This document shows, piece after piece, positions 44,745 to 55,574 of a stretch of 64,000 nt of DNA. The notes below the pieces were generated by a model. The model saw only the letters and a list, made by a program, of their open reading frames with translations. It did not search any database and was not told the DNA's origin. The translations under genes and the position numbers were made by a program. Each line of letters begins with the position of its first letter. Positions within the stretch are counted from its first letter, which is position 1. The DNA comes from Salinisphaera sp. Q1T1-3. Its GTDB lineage: Bacteria; Pseudomonadota; Gammaproteobacteria; Nevskiales; Salinisphaeraceae. The stretch is from contig NZ_QZWD01000001.1 in the NCBI RefSeq assembly GCF_003602005.1, forward strand, positions 62,001 through 126,000. The letters run 5' to 3'.

Positions 44745-46373
44745 CTAGGACTTGACCGTCGAGCGGGCGGAACCGGGTTTGGCCGCGTTGACCGGGCGGT
44801 TCGTGTTGTCCTGCGCGCGACGACGCGGCTTCCACTGCACGCGATACAGATCGTGACGCCGATCCAGCATGTTCTGCACGCTACCCGACGTCCGGGCCTC
44901 GTGCAGCGTGTCCAGCCGTACATCGGCGATTGCGACCTGCTCTGCGTTGGGCGTGGTGTCGGCGGCGATGCCGTCGCGCGCGAAGGCGAAATCGCAGGGC
45001 GTGAAGATGCCGGACTGGGCGTAGTGCATGTCCATGGCATGAATGCGCGGCAGGTTGCCGGTGTTGCCCGAAGTCGCCACATAGATCTGGTTTTCGACCG
45101 CGCGTGCATGGGCCGAGTAGCGCACCCGCAGATAACCGGCCCGGTCCTCGGTGGAAAACGGCACGAACAGGATATTGATGCCCTGATCGGCCAGATGCCG
45201 CGACAGCTCCGGAAATTCGCTGTCGTAACAGACCAGAACCCCGACCGGTCCGCAGTCGGTCTCGATCGCATTGAGCGACGAACCGCCGACGATGTTCCAG
45301 TAGTGGCGCTCGCCGGGCGTGGGATGAATCTTGGGCTGCTGGTGCTCGGAGCCGTCGCGCAGGTAGATATAGGCGATGTTCTGTAGCTCGTCGCCGACCC
45401 AAGTCACATGTGAACCGGCGATGATGTTGATGTTGTAGCGCACCGCCAGATCGGCCATCAGCTCGCGGAAATCGTCGGTGAAGTCGGCCAGCCGCTGGAT
45501 GGCGGCCCGATGACGCAGATCCTCGTTCTTGATCGAGAGCAGCTGGACCGTGAACAGTTCGGGAAAGACCACGAAATCGGATTTCGCATCGGCCGTTTCA
45601 CGCACGAAATACGTCACGATCTGGGCGAATTCGTCGAACGAGTCCACGGCCCGCTGCATGTATTGCACGGTCGCGATCCGCACCGTGTTGCGGCGCTGCA
45701 GATGCACGTGGGAATCGCCGGCGACGTCTTCGCGATACTTGTATTCGGGATTGCGCCAGATCAGGTGGGCGCCGTAGCCCATGGAATCGCGATCGTCGGG
45801 CAGATAACCCGGCATCACCCCGATCAGCTCATAACCCTGCGAGAGCTGGAACGACAGGACACGATCCCGAATGGTCTTGTCGGCAACGGCCTGGACATAG
45901 GCCTCGGCACTGCCGTACTGCTTGTAGCGTCGACGCAGGCCGGGGATGCGTCCGACGAACACGATACCCTTGAGGCCGAGCTTGACTGCCAGCGCCTCGC
46001 GCTCCCGGTACAGCCGGCGTCCGATGCGCAGACCGCGGGCGTCCGGGTCCACGCAGATCTCGTAGCCGTATAGATAATCGCCGTCGATATCGTGCGTGGA
46101 GCCGTAGCCGTTGCCCGAGATCTGCGCCCAGCTGTGACGGCGCATGACTTGATTCTCCGGCAGACAGATGGTCGCACAGTAGCCCACGACTTCGTCTTCG
46201 TAGACCGCGACCAGCTGACCGTCCGGAAAGTTGTTGATCTGCCCGCGCAGCTCGTCGAAGGAGTAATCGTCCATGCGCGGATAGGTCCGCTGCACGATGC
46301 GGTTGATGGCCGGAATATCGGATAACCGGGCGGTGCGAACGATCAGGCGTGAACGACTGTTCTGCGGGGGCAT
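44745..46373 (-). CDS. GNAT acetyltransferase-carbon-nitrogen hydrolase fusion
   Basis: 542 aa. Residues about 10-215 are a GNAT domain (DPDARGLRIGRRLYRERE acetyl-CoA loop). Residues about 230-510 are a nitrilase-fold amidase with the E272-K348-C382 triad (FPELF, PKIHPTPGE, VCYDSEFPE). Such fusions are widespread but the substrate is not known. A possible pairing of acetyl transfer and amide hydrolysis beside a sirtuin gene is suggestive only. The basic C-terminus (RRRAQDN...) is variable. Confidence 0.88.
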   Translation of the reverse strand: MPPQNSRSRLIVRTARLSDIPAINRIVQRTYPRMDDYSFDELRGQINNFPDGQLVAVYEDEVVGYCATICLPENQVMRRHSWAQISGNGYGSTHDIDGDYLYGYEICVDPDARGLRIGRRLYREREALAVKLGLKGIVFVGRIPGLRRRYKQYGSAEAYVQAVADKTIRDRVLSFQLSQGYELIGVMPGYLPDDRDSMGYGAHLIWRNPEYKYREDVAGDSHVHLQRRNTVRIATVQYMQRAVDSFDEFAQIVTYFVRETADAKSDFVVFPELFTVQLLSIKNEDLRHRAAIQRLADFTDDFRELMADLAVRYNINIIAGSHVTWVGDELQNIAYIYLRDGSEHQQPKIHPTPGERHYWNIVGGSSLNAIETDCGPVGVLVCYDSEFPELSRHLADQGINILFVPFSTEDRAGYLRVRYSAHARAVENQIYVATSGNTGNLPRIHAMDMHYAQSGIFTPCDFAFARDGIAADTTPNAEQVAIADVRLDTLHEARTSGSVQNMLDRRHDLYRVQWKPRRRAQDNTNRPVNAAKPGSARSTVKS

Positions 46374-46397
46374 GGCACACCTCGATTAAAGATGGAT

Positions 46398-46433
46398 GGC
46401 ACGACGGGCCCCGCGGTAGCGGCCCGTCGTGCC
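46398..46433 (-). terminator. perfect 13-bp hairpin between typA and the GNAT-nitrilase gene
   Basis: GGCACGACGGGCC (46398-46410) and GGCCCGTCGTGCC (46421-46433) form a perfect stem with a 10-nt loop. On the minus strand it is followed by ATCCATCTTTAATC, so the T-run is weak. It probably ends most typA transcripts or acts as a leader hairpin of the downstream gene. Confidence 0.6.
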
Positions 46434-46509
46434 TGGTCGTGTTGTATCGCGGCCGGCGCGGCGATACACGAGCTGACGACCGGCGACGAGACGCCGGGCG
46501 AACTGGCGA

Positions 46510-48387
46510 TCAGCCGCCCTTGGCGGCCTTCTTGCGATCGTTTTCGGTCAGATGCCGCTTGCGGACACGGACCGAACCCGGCGTCACCTCGACCAGCTCG
46601 TCGTCGTTGATGAATTCCAGGGCCTGCTCGAGCGTCATGCGGACCGGCGGCACGAGCTGGATGTTCTCGTCGGAGCCGGCCGCACGCACGTTGGTCAACT
46701 GCTTGGCCTTCTGGACGTTGACCGTCAGATCGTTGTCGCGCGAGTGGATGCCGACGACCATGCCTTCGTAGATTTCGTCATTCGGCGCGATCATCATCTT
46801 GCCGCGATCCTGCAGGTTGAAGATCGCGAAGGCCACGGCCTTGCCGCCGGCATTGGCGATGAGCACGCCCTTCTGGCGCTGGCCGATCTCGGTGCCGCCG
46901 ATCGGCCCGTAATGATCGAACACGTGCGTGACGATGCCGGTGCCGGAGGTCAGGCTCATGAACTCGGTCTGGAACCCGATCAGCCCGCGCGAGGGGATGA
47001 TGAATTCCAGCCGCACGCGGCCCTTGCCGTCCGGCACCATGTTCTGCAGCTGACCGCGGCGGTGCTGCAGGTTCTCGATGACCGAGCCCTGATTGTCCTC
47101 CTCGATGTCGCACATCAGGAGTTCGTAGGGCTCCTGGATCTCGCCGTCGACCTCGCGAGTGACCACCTCGGGGCGCGAAACCGACAGCTCGTAGCCTTCA
47201 CGGCGCATGGTCTCGAGCAGCACCGACAGATGCAGCAGACCGCGACCGGAGACCTTGAACTTGTCGGCATCGCCGCCCTGTTCGACGCGCAGGGCAACGT
47301 TGGATTTCAGCTCGCGCTCCAGGCGTTCGCGAATCTGGCGGGAGGTCAGGTAATCGCCTTCCTTGCCGGCCATGGGCGACTTGTTGACCTCGAAGGTCAT
47401 GCTCATCGTCGGCTCGTCGACCGTCAGGCGGGGCAGCCCCTCGGGCTGGGCCGGGTCGCACAGGGTGTCGGAGATGTCCAGATCGTTCATGCCGGTCAGA
47501 GCGACGATATCGCCGGCCTGGGCCGAGTCGACCTCGACACGATTGAGTCCCAGAAAACCGAATACGCCGGCGATCTTGGCGCTGCGCTTGTCGCCTTCAC
47601 GGTCGACGATCGTGATCTGCATGCCCGGCTTGACGGTGCCGCGCGCGATGCGCCCGATGCCGATCTGGCCCACGAAACTGTTGTAGTCCAGTGTGGTGAT
47701 CTGCATCTGGAAGGTACCTTCCAGGTTGACCGGCGGCGGGGCCACACGCTCGGTGATCGTGCGAAACAGCGCCAGCATGTCGCCGTCGCGCACGTCTTCG
47801 TCCATGCCGGCATAGCCGCCGATGGCCGAGGTATAGACGGTCGGGAAGTCGAGTTGATCTTCGCTCGCGCCCAGGCTGTCGAACAGATCGAAGGTTTCGT
47901 TGAGCACCCAGTCGGGGCGCGCGCCTTCCCGGTCGATCTTGTTGATCACCACGATGGGCTTCAGGCCGAGCTCGAAGGCTTTTTCCGTGACGAAGCGCGT
48001 CTGCGGCATGGGCCCGTCCACGGCATCGACCAGCAGGAGCACCGAGTCGACCATCGACAACACGCGCTCGACCTCACCGCCAAAGTCTGCGTGGCCGGGC
48101 GTGTCGACGATGTTGATGTGATAGACCTTGTCCTCGTCCGGATCACGCCATTCGATGGCGGTGTTCTTGGACGTGATCGTGATGCCGCGCTCTTTTTCCA
48201 GATCGTTGGAATCCATGATCCGGTCGGCGACTTCCTCGCGTGCGTCGAAGGTCCCCGATTGTCGGAGCAGACAGTCGACGAGCGTCGTCTTGCCGTGGTC
48301 GACGTGGGCGATGATCGCAATATTGCGAAGATTTTCGATCATGGGCGGAGCTGGGACGTGAGGCGAAAACGCGGCATTATCAGTCAT
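46510..48387 (-). CDS. typA: ribosome-associated GTPase TypA/BipA
   Basis: 625 aa from the ATG at 48387, which has GGGAAGG 6 bp upstream. The usual family start is [19 protein letters not shown] at 48342, which lacks a clear SD. G motifs: AHVDHGKT (G1), ERGITI (G2), [10 protein letters not shown] (G3) and NKIDRE (G4). C-terminal domains end [16 protein letters not shown]. Acts in ribosome assembly and stress adaptation. Confidence 0.94.
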   Translation of the reverse strand: MTDNAAFSPHVPAPPMIENLRNIAIIAHVDHGKTTLVDCLLRQSGTFDAREEVADRIMDSNDLEKERGITITSKNTAIEWRDPDEDKVYHINIVDTPGHADFGGEVERVLSMVDSVLLLVDAVDGPMPQTRFVTEKAFELGLKPIVVINKIDREGARPDWVLNETFDLFDSLGASEDQLDFPTVYTSAIGGYAGMDEDVRDGDMLALFRTITERVAPPPVNLEGTFQMQITTLDYNSFVGQIGIGRIARGTVKPGMQITIVDREGDKRSAKIAGVFGFLGLNRVEVDSAQAGDIVALTGMNDLDISDTLCDPAQPEGLPRLTVDEPTMSMTFEVNKSPMAGKEGDYLTSRQIRERLERELKSNVALRVEQGGDADKFKVSGRGLLHLSVLLETMRREGYELSVSRPEVVTREVDGEIQEPYELLMCDIEEDNQGSVIENLQHRRGQLQNMVPDGKGRVRLEFIIPSRGLIGFQTEFMSLTSGTGIVTHVFDHYGPIGGTEIGQRQKGVLIANAGGKAVAFAIFNLQDRGKMMIAPNDEIYEGMVVGIHSRDNDLTVNVQKAKQLTNVRAAGSDENIQLVPPVRMTLEQALEFINDDELVEVTPGSVRVRKRHLTENDRKKAAKGG

Positions 48388-48481
48388 TGAAGCCTTCCCG
48401 GCTAGCCGAAAGTCGTAAATCGACGGATAACGATTTAATATTGCGCGCGATTCGCACGTCTCTGGCCGTTCGGCGACACCG

Positions 48482-49705
48482 ATGTCTGATGCTTCTGCAA
48501 CGCCCAACATCTATCTCGCGCGCGGCTCGCGCGACTATCTGAAAGCGAATTTCGCGCTGTTCGCGGCGTCCTTCGCGACATTTTCATCCATGTACTCGGT
48601 GCAGCCGCTCATGCCGCTGTTCTCGCGCCGGTTCGATGTGTCGGCGGCCGTGTCGAGTCTGTCCCTGTCGGTGACGACCGGCGTACTGGCCTTCACGCTG
48701 TTTCTGGCCGGACTCATGTCGGGGGCGATCGATCGCAAGCGGGTCATGGCGGTGTCGTTGTTCGCCTCGGCCCTGTTGTCGCTGCTGGCCGCCGCTGCGC
48801 CGAGCTGGTCGATGCTATTGATGGCTCGGGGCCTGGAAGGGTTCACGCTGGGCGGTGTACCGGCGCTCGCGATGGCCTATCTATCCGAGGAAATCGAGCC
48901 CGCCGGGCTGGGTTCGGCGGTCGGGTTGTATATTGCCGGCAGTGCAACGGGCGGCATGGGCGGCCGCGTGATTGCCGGCTGGGTGGCCGAAGCCTACGGC
49001 TGGCGCGCGGCGATCGCGGCCGTCGGCGCGATCGGCCTCATCGCCGGGGTCGTGTTCGTCTGTCTCTTGCCGCGCTCGAAGAACTTCGTCGCACGCAAGG
49101 GGCTGTCGCTGCGCGAGCACGCCGAGCCCGTGAGGTCGCATCTCCGCCACCCGGCGTTGCCGTGGGTCTTCTTCTGTGGCTTCGCGTTCATGGGCGCCTT
49201 CGTTTCGGTCTACAACTATTCGGCCTATCGGCTCGCGGCGCCGCCGTTTTCGTTGGGCCAGGGCGCGATCGGCGCTGTGTTCACGATCTATATCCTGGGC
49301 ATATTCACCTCGGCAATTGCCGGGCGTGTCGCCGATCGCCACGGCCGGCCGCCGGTGCTGGTGTTGTCGGTCGTGCTGATGGCCGCCGGTCTGGCGATCA
49401 CCTGGATCGATTCATTGCCGGCGATCGTGCTGGGCATCGGTCTCGTGACGATCGGTTTCTTCGCCGGTCATTCGACGGCCAGCGGCTGGGTCGGTCTGCT
49501 CGCCAGCCACGGCAAGGGTCACGCCGCCGGGCTCTATCTACTCGGCTATTATCTCGGCTCGAGCATTCTCGGCTCGCTCGGCGGCCTGTTCTGGGCCGAC
49601 TATGCCTGGCCCGGCGTCGCGGCCATGGTGGCTATCATCCTGCTGGGGGCGCTCGCTGCGATCCTCGGCCTGTATCGCTGGCACCGGCAGGCCGATAGCG
49701 CCTGA
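48482..49705 (+). CDS. MFS transporter (YnfM-like)
   Basis: 407 aa. Twelve predicted helices. Motif-A-like loop GAIDRKRVMAVSL after helix 2 and GRVADRHGRPPVL after helix 8. Resembles the YnfM/arabinose-efflux type of major facilitator proteins. Substrate unknown. Divergent from typA with a 94-bp gap. Confidence 0.82.
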   Translation: MSDASATPNIYLARGSRDYLKANFALFAASFATFSSMYSVQPLMPLFSRRFDVSAAVSSLSLSVTTGVLAFTLFLAGLMSGAIDRKRVMAVSLFASALLSLLAAAAPSWSMLLMARGLEGFTLGGVPALAMAYLSEEIEPAGLGSAVGLYIAGSATGGMGGRVIAGWVAEAYGWRAAIAAVGAIGLIAGVVFVCLLPRSKNFVARKGLSLREHAEPVRSHLRHPALPWVFFCGFAFMGAFVSVYNYSAYRLAAPPFSLGQGAIGAVFTIYILGIFTSAIAGRVADRHGRPPVLVLSVVLMAAGLAITWIDSLPAIVLGIGLVTIGFFAGHSTASGWVGLLASHGKGHAAGLYLLGYYLGSSILGSLGGLFWADYAWPGVAAMVAIILLGALAAILGLYRWHRQADSA

Positions 49706-49726
49706 GCAGCCACGCCGGGCCGGCGA

Positions 49727-51043
<1,317 letters not shown>

Positions 51044-51105
51044 GAAAACGACTCGGGAACGGAGCCGCGGCGATTCAACCGAGAATCAACGCAAGCCTTA
51101 GAAAT

Positions 51106-51119
51106 TTAGCATCGGCTAA
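51106..51119 (-). promoter_or_regulatory. MntR-like operator upstream of mntH
   Basis: Inverted repeat TTAGC-ATCG-GCTAA. The core TAGC-N4-GCTA is the same as in the E. coli MntR boxes (ATAGC-N4-GCTAT). It is 62 bp before the mntH start. Expected effect: repression of mntH when Mn(II) is high. Based on recall of the E. coli site. Confidence 0.65.
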
Positions 51120-51180
51120 CATTACGCCCGTTCCCGATCGAAGACAAGACACGTATTCACGAACGGGGCGGGCGGCCCGC

Positions 51181-51186
51181 TATACT
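51181..51186 (+). promoter_or_regulatory. -10 element immediately upstream of the PhoD-like gene
   Basis: TATACT at 51181-51186 lies 8 bp before the ATG at 51194, with no ribosome site between. The start of transcription would fall on or next to the A of ATG, giving a leaderless mRNA. A poor -35 TTCACG lies at 51156-51161 (19-bp spacing). Prediction only. Confidence 0.45.
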
Positions 51187-51193
51187 GGCCCGC

Positions 51194-53131
51194 ATGCCTG
51201 AACCGTGTGATAAAAGCGACCTGTCGGCGGTGATCGCCGGTCCGATTCTGCGGCGTGTCAGTGCGACCCGGCTGGGTCTCTGGCTGGTCACACGCGAGGA
51301 TGTGCCGGTCGAGCTGGCGCTGTTCGTCGACGACGCAGGCGATGCCGAGGCCCCTACGGCGAAGCTCGATACCGCGCCGTGGCGTCGCACCTGGCGGCTC
51401 GGTGAAGCCGTGCATATCCAGTGCATCGACGTGGATCTGGCCGCGACCGATGTGTCGGCCCTGCCCACGGACACGCCGATCGGTTATGACCTGGCTATTG
51501 GCGACGATGTGTCGTCACTGGCGGCAGCCGAGCCGGGCCTGTGTCATGCCGGCGAGCGCCGGCCGCGCTTCGTGCTGCGCGATCGGTTGCGGCATGTCCT
51601 GCACGGGTCCTGTCGGCGGCCGCATCACGACGGCCCGGACGGCATGGCCCGGGCCGATGCCTGGGTCGGCGCGCGTCGTGCGGACGTCGCGGACTGGCCG
51701 GATCTGCTCCTGTTGACCGGCGATCAGATCTACGCCGACGATGTTGCGGGCCCGTTGCTGCGCGCGATTCATGCCGCGATCTCGCGGCTGGGCCTGCTCG
51801 ACGAGACGCTGCACGGTGCGACGGTGGCCGACAGCCAGGCGTTGTATGCCAGCCCGCGAACCTATTACGGACGCAACGATCTGTTGCCGAAGGAAAAAAG
51901 CAACGCGCTACTGCGCGAGCGTTTTTTCGGCGGCACGCGCAAACCGGTCTTCACCTCGGCCTGCTCCAGCAATCATCTCGTCACGCTGGCCGAGATGGTG
52001 GCCATGTATCTGCTGACCTGGTCGGATGCGCCGTGGCGCGGGCTGGCCTACGACACGCCCGCGCTCGATGAAGAAGATGCCGAGCGATATCGCCAGGAGG
52101 CCGCGGTCATCGATCGTTTCGTCGCCGCTCTGGGGCCGGCGCGCCGCCTGATGGCCAACGTGCCGACCGCGATGATCTTCGATGATCACGACGTCACCGA
52201 CGACTGGAATCTTACCGCCGACTGGGAGAGCTCGGCCTACGGACACCCGTTTTCGCGGCGCATCATCGGCAACGCGCTGGTGGCTTATGTGCTGTGTCAG
52301 GGCTGGATGAACCGGCCCGGCGTCTTCGACGAGCGGCTGGCGGCACCGCTGGCCGATTTCTGTGCGGTCCCGGACACAACACGACAGGATGCGCTGATCG
52401 ATGCCACGCTTGCCTTCGATCAATGGCATTACACCATCGAAACCAGCCCGGCGATCGTCGTGCTCGATACGCGCATGCATCGCTGGCGTCGTCGCATCAA
52501 GACATCCAATCCGTCGGGCCTGATGGACTGGGAAAGCCTGATCGACATGCAGAACACGCTCAGCGGCCGGCAGAGCGCGATCATCGTCTCGGCCGCTCCG
52601 GTCTTCGGCGTCAAGCTGATCGAGAACGTACAGCGGATCTTCACGTTCTTCGGTAAACCGTTGATGGTCGATGCCGAGAACTGGATGGCGCATCGCGGCG
52701 CGGCGGTGGCCATGCTGCAGATCCTGAGCCATCGCCACACGCCGGAGAACTTCACCATTCTGTCCGGTGATGTGCATTATTCCTTCGTTTACGACGTCAC
52801 GCTGCGCAAGGTGGCCACGCGGCAACGTATCTGGCAAATCGTCTCGTCGGGCGTGAAAAACGAGTTTCCGCAGCGGCTGTTGTCCTGGTTCGACCGGCTC
52901 AATCGCTGGCTCTATTCGCCGTGGTCGCCGCTCAACATGTTCACCAAGCGTCGACGGCTTCGTGTCTCGCCGCAACGCCCGGCGGGGCCGAGCAGCCATC
53001 GACGGCTGGTCAATCGGGCGGGCATGGGATACGTCGGTTTCGATGAGGCCGGCTGTCCGCGCGAGATCGTCCAGCTCGGCGCCGATGGGCAAGACACGCG
53101 TTTCCGACCGTCCGAAGACATCGAAACCTGA
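51194..53131 (+). CDS. PhoD-like metallophosphatase
   Basis: 645 aa. PhoD/metallophosphatase motifs: LTGDQIYADD (175-183), IFDDHDVTDDW (D330 on), and SGDVHYSF near residue 524. There is no clear signal peptide, so it is a cytoplasmic or atypical member. Possible roles are phosphodiester or phospholipid-related hydrolysis. No Pho box is seen, so it is probably not part of the phosphate regulon. The C-terminal region (RLRVSPQRP...) is basic. Confidence 0.82.
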   Translation: MPEPCDKSDLSAVIAGPILRRVSATRLGLWLVTREDVPVELALFVDDAGDAEAPTAKLDTAPWRRTWRLGEAVHIQCIDVDLAATDVSALPTDTPIGYDLAIGDDVSSLAAAEPGLCHAGERRPRFVLRDRLRHVLHGSCRRPHHDGPDGMARADAWVGARRADVADWPDLLLLTGDQIYADDVAGPLLRAIHAAISRLGLLDETLHGATVADSQALYASPRTYYGRNDLLPKEKSNALLRERFFGGTRKPVFTSACSSNHLVTLAEMVAMYLLTWSDAPWRGLAYDTPALDEEDAERYRQEAAVIDRFVAALGPARRLMANVPTAMIFDDHDVTDDWNLTADWESSAYGHPFSRRIIGNALVAYVLCQGWMNRPGVFDERLAAPLADFCAVPDTTRQDALIDATLAFDQWHYTIETSPAIVVLDTRMHRWRRRIKTSNPSGLMDWESLIDMQNTLSGRQSAIIVSAAPVFGVKLIENVQRIFTFFGKPLMVDAENWMAHRGAAVAMLQILSHRHTPENFTILSGDVHYSFVYDVTLRKVATRQRIWQIVSSGVKNEFPQRLLSWFDRLNRWLYSPWSPLNMFTKRRRLRVSPQRPAGPSSHRRLVNRAGMGYVGFDEAGCPREIVQLGADGQDTRFRPSEDIET

Positions 53132-53148
53132 CCTGTAGAGGAGCTTTC

Positions 53149-53610
53149 ATGAAACACAGTACATTTCGCGTCTTGATCGGGGCCGGCTGTCTTGCCGTAT
53201 TGCCGGCACTGGCCCAGGCCGCACCGTTGACCAGCGCCGATACCAACGGCGATGGCCAGATCAGCCGCCAGGAAGCCATGGCCGCCCAGGATGCTTCCTT
53301 CAAGCGTCTGGATTCGGACAACAACGGCATGTTGTCGAAAAAGGAATTCGATGCCGGCCAGCCGTCGCTGCCGGATGATGCCTCGGACGCCGATAAGCAG
53401 CGTCGTCAGAAGATCGTCGGCCGCTGGTTCGATCGGATCGACGCCGACGACAACGGCAAGATTTCACCGGCTGAATATCGCAAGGCGGTTGCACCGTATT
53501 TCGACCGGCTGGATGCCAACCACGACGGCACGATTTCCGAAAAAGAGATTCGGGACAGTTTCGAAAAGGCCGATCAGGCCCAGCAGTCGCTGGAAAAGCA
53601 CGGCAACTGA
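53149..53610 (+). CDS. periplasmic EF-hand calcium-binding protein
   Basis: 153 aa. Signal peptide (about 1-24, LPALAQA-A). Four canonical EF-hand loops: DTNGDGQISRQE (31-42), DSDNNGMLSKKE (55-66), DADDNGKISPAE (98-109) and DANHDGTISEKE (122-133). All have Asp at 1 and Glu at 12. Probably binds four Ca2+ in the periplasm. The PhoD-like gene ends 17 bp upstream, so they may be co-transcribed. Confidence 0.88.
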   Translation: MKHSTFRVLIGAGCLAVLPALAQAAPLTSADTNGDGQISRQEAMAAQDASFKRLDSDNNGMLSKKEFDAGQPSLPDDASDADKQRRQKIVGRWFDRIDADDNGKISPAEYRKAVAPYFDRLDANHDGTISEKEIRDSFEKADQAQQSLEKHGN

Positions 53611-53636
53611 GACGGTCGCCGCGCAAGACGTTCGTC

Positions 53637-54689
53637 TCAGTCGTGCAGGCACCGTCTGAGATGCTGCGCGCCATGCCGCAAGGCGGCATCGGCCCGGTCG
53701 ATGCCGCCGGCCATGTTCAGATAGCCGTGATATAGACCGGATTCCCGAACCAGCGTCGTCGGCACGCCAGCGGCCTGGAGTAACGCGGCGTAGGCTTCGC
53801 CCTCGTCCCGGAGCGGGTCGAATCCGGCGGTCTGGACATAGGCCGGGGCGACGCCGTTCATCGCGCCGTAAATCGGCGAGATCAGCGGATCACGCTTGTC
53901 CTGTTCGGCATTCAGATAATGTGCCTCGAACCAGTCCATCGACTTTTTTTCGAGCACGAATCCGGCATCGAAGGGTGACTTGGATGGATGGTCGATCGCG
54001 AAATCGACGACCGGATAGAACAGAGCCTGGATGCGCGGTGTACAGGCATCGTCGCGCGTCTGCTGAGCAACGATCGCGGCCAGATTGCCGCCGGCACTGT
54101 CGCCGGCCACGGCCAGACGGTTGCTGTCGATGCCGAGCATCGCACTGCGGGTGGCGATATCGCGAAAAGCGGCGATGGCATCGTGGGCAGCCGCCGGTGC
54201 CGGTGCTTCGGGGGCCAGCCGATAGTCGACCGCGATGACCGTACAGCCGGCATGATGGGCCAGGGCGCGACATACAGCGTCGTGGGTGTCGAGATCGCCG
54301 ACGACGAAGCCGCCGCCGTGAAAGAACACGATCGCCGGCTGTGCCGTCTCTTCTTCCGATCCCGCGATGCGATAGCGACGTGCGGCCAGCGCGCCGGCGG
54401 GACCGGCCAGTGACAGCTCGTCGACGTGAAACGAGGCCGTCGTTCGCGGCCCGAGGGTGCCCGATTGCGCCTTCATCAGACGGCGCTCGGTGGCCACATC
54501 GCGGCCGCCGAGCGAGGCACCGCGCCAGGCGAGCAGACGCAGCACCATCTGCGCCTGCGGGTCGAGCTTTTGCCCGTCGCGTTCGATGGGTCGGCCGGCG
54601 ACCAGGCGCAGGGCGGCTGTCGGCAGGCCAAGAAGCAAGCGGGCGCCGGTGGCTTCGAGGCGTTGTCGTGTCGTACTCATCGTGGACAC
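53637..54689 (-). CDS. alpha/beta-hydrolase (HSL-family esterase)
   Basis: 350 aa from 54689 (the second Met at 54680 is also plausible). Hormone-sensitive-lipase family: HGGGFVVGD oxyanion motif, GDSAGGN nucleophile elbow (Ser in GDSAG), an Asp in AGFDPLRDEG, and His in GLYHGYLN. Hydrolyses short-acyl esters in related proteins. Substrate here unknown. Confidence 0.87.
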   Translation of the reverse strand: MSTMSTTRQRLEATGARLLLGLPTAALRLVAGRPIERDGQKLDPQAQMVLRLLAWRGASLGGRDVATERRLMKAQSGTLGPRTTASFHVDELSLAGPAGALAARRYRIAGSEEETAQPAIVFFHGGGFVVGDLDTHDAVCRALAHHAGCTVIAVDYRLAPEAPAPAAAHDAIAAFRDIATRSAMLGIDSNRLAVAGDSAGGNLAAIVAQQTRDDACTPRIQALFYPVVDFAIDHPSKSPFDAGFVLEKKSMDWFEAHYLNAEQDKRDPLISPIYGAMNGVAPAYVQTAGFDPLRDEGEAYAALLQAAGVPTTLVRESGLYHGYLNMAGGIDRADAALRHGAQHLRRCLHD

Positions 54690-54705
54690 TCAGACGCCCA
54701 CGGCC

Positions 54706-55071
54706 TCAAGGCCGGAAACCGGCTTCGAGCGTGTACCAGGTGATATCGAGTTCGGCCAGCGGTTCACGCAACTTGGCGAGCTCGGCTGCCGGGCCGTGCA
54801 TTTCCATTCGTGACACGGTTGCGATCTCCTGAGCCTCGGCAAAGAGGGCGCCGACGTTGTCCAGATGCACGAGGAAGGCATCGCCGTCGACATAGCCTTC
54901 GCGACAGATGGCCTGTGATCCGTTGAAGCAAAAACCATAGTACAGACAGCCGGACTCGGTCCGGGTGGCTTCAATGAACCGATCGACCAGCGCCATGAAC
55001 GCATCCATGCGTGCCGCCGGAATATCGAAGTAGGGGGTGAACGAAACACCGGTATCAGTCAGTTCGGCCAT
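54706..55071 (-). CDS. antibiotic biosynthesis monooxygenase-like (ABM) domain protein
   Basis: 121 aa. Ferredoxin-like alpha+beta ABM fold: FDIPAARMDAFMALVDRFIEATRTESGCLYYGF and YVDGDAFLVHLDNVGALFAEA. Members can be heme-degrading or quinol monooxygenases; this one lacks clear diagnostic residues that I can name. It ends 17 bp before the esterase on the same strand. The following gap (55072-55218) shows nothing. Confidence 0.72.
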   Translation of the reverse strand: MAELTDTGVSFTPYFDIPAARMDAFMALVDRFIEATRTESGCLYYGFCFNGSQAICREGYVDGDAFLVHLDNVGALFAEAQEIATVSRMEMHGPAAELAKLREPLAELDITWYTLEAGFRP

Positions 55072-55218
55072 GCGGCTGCTCGTCTGAGAAAAGAGATCTT
55101 GTCAGCCTACCGTTTGCCGATGACTCGTGTCATGCCGACGAACGAGCGCATCAGGCGTATCGCGGCAGTGCCGTCTTCGGCGAATACGGACGCGAGGGCA
55201 ACGCGCTGGCCCGGACGC

Positions 55219-55539
55219 TCAGTCGAGTGCCGGATCCCAGCGATGACGTGCCAGATCCAGTTGACCACCGACGAACACGATGCCTTCGTCACCGAGCCGG
55301 CGTCGCTGGGCGATACCGGATGTACTGTCGACCGGTAACGAGATCCGCCCCCTGGCATTGACGACGCGATGCCAGGGCAGCGATTGCGGGCAACGATGCA
55401 TGGCATAACCGACCTGGCGTGCTGCCCGCGGCTGGCCGATCTCGGCGGCCACGTCTCCGTAGGTCGCGACACAGCCACGCGGGATGCGCGCCACGACGGC
55501 ATAGACACGTTCGGAAAAACGTCGTTCGGTTGAAGTCAT
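55219..55539 (-). CDS. alkyltransferase-like protein (ATL)
   Basis: 106 aa from the ATG at 55539. Homologous to the DNA-binding domain of O6-alkylguanine-DNA alkyltransferase (VYAVVARIPRGCVATYGDVA, RQVGYAMHRCP). The active-site PCHRV is LPWHRV, with W56 in place of Cys. ATLs bind O6-alkylguanine and hand it to nucleotide excision repair instead of repairing it. Confidence 0.9.
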   Translation of the reverse strand: MTSTERRFSERVYAVVARIPRGCVATYGDVAAEIGQPRAARQVGYAMHRCPQSLPWHRVVNARGRISLPVDSTSGIAQRRRLGDEGIVFVGGQLDLARHRWDPALD

Positions 55540-55574
55540 GCCTTGGCCGGAACGAAACACGCAAGACGCATGCT

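Noticed and set aside
46552-48390. 612-residue open frame opposite typA
   Set aside because: Antisense shadow of typA; the GTPase motifs on the minus strand are decisive.
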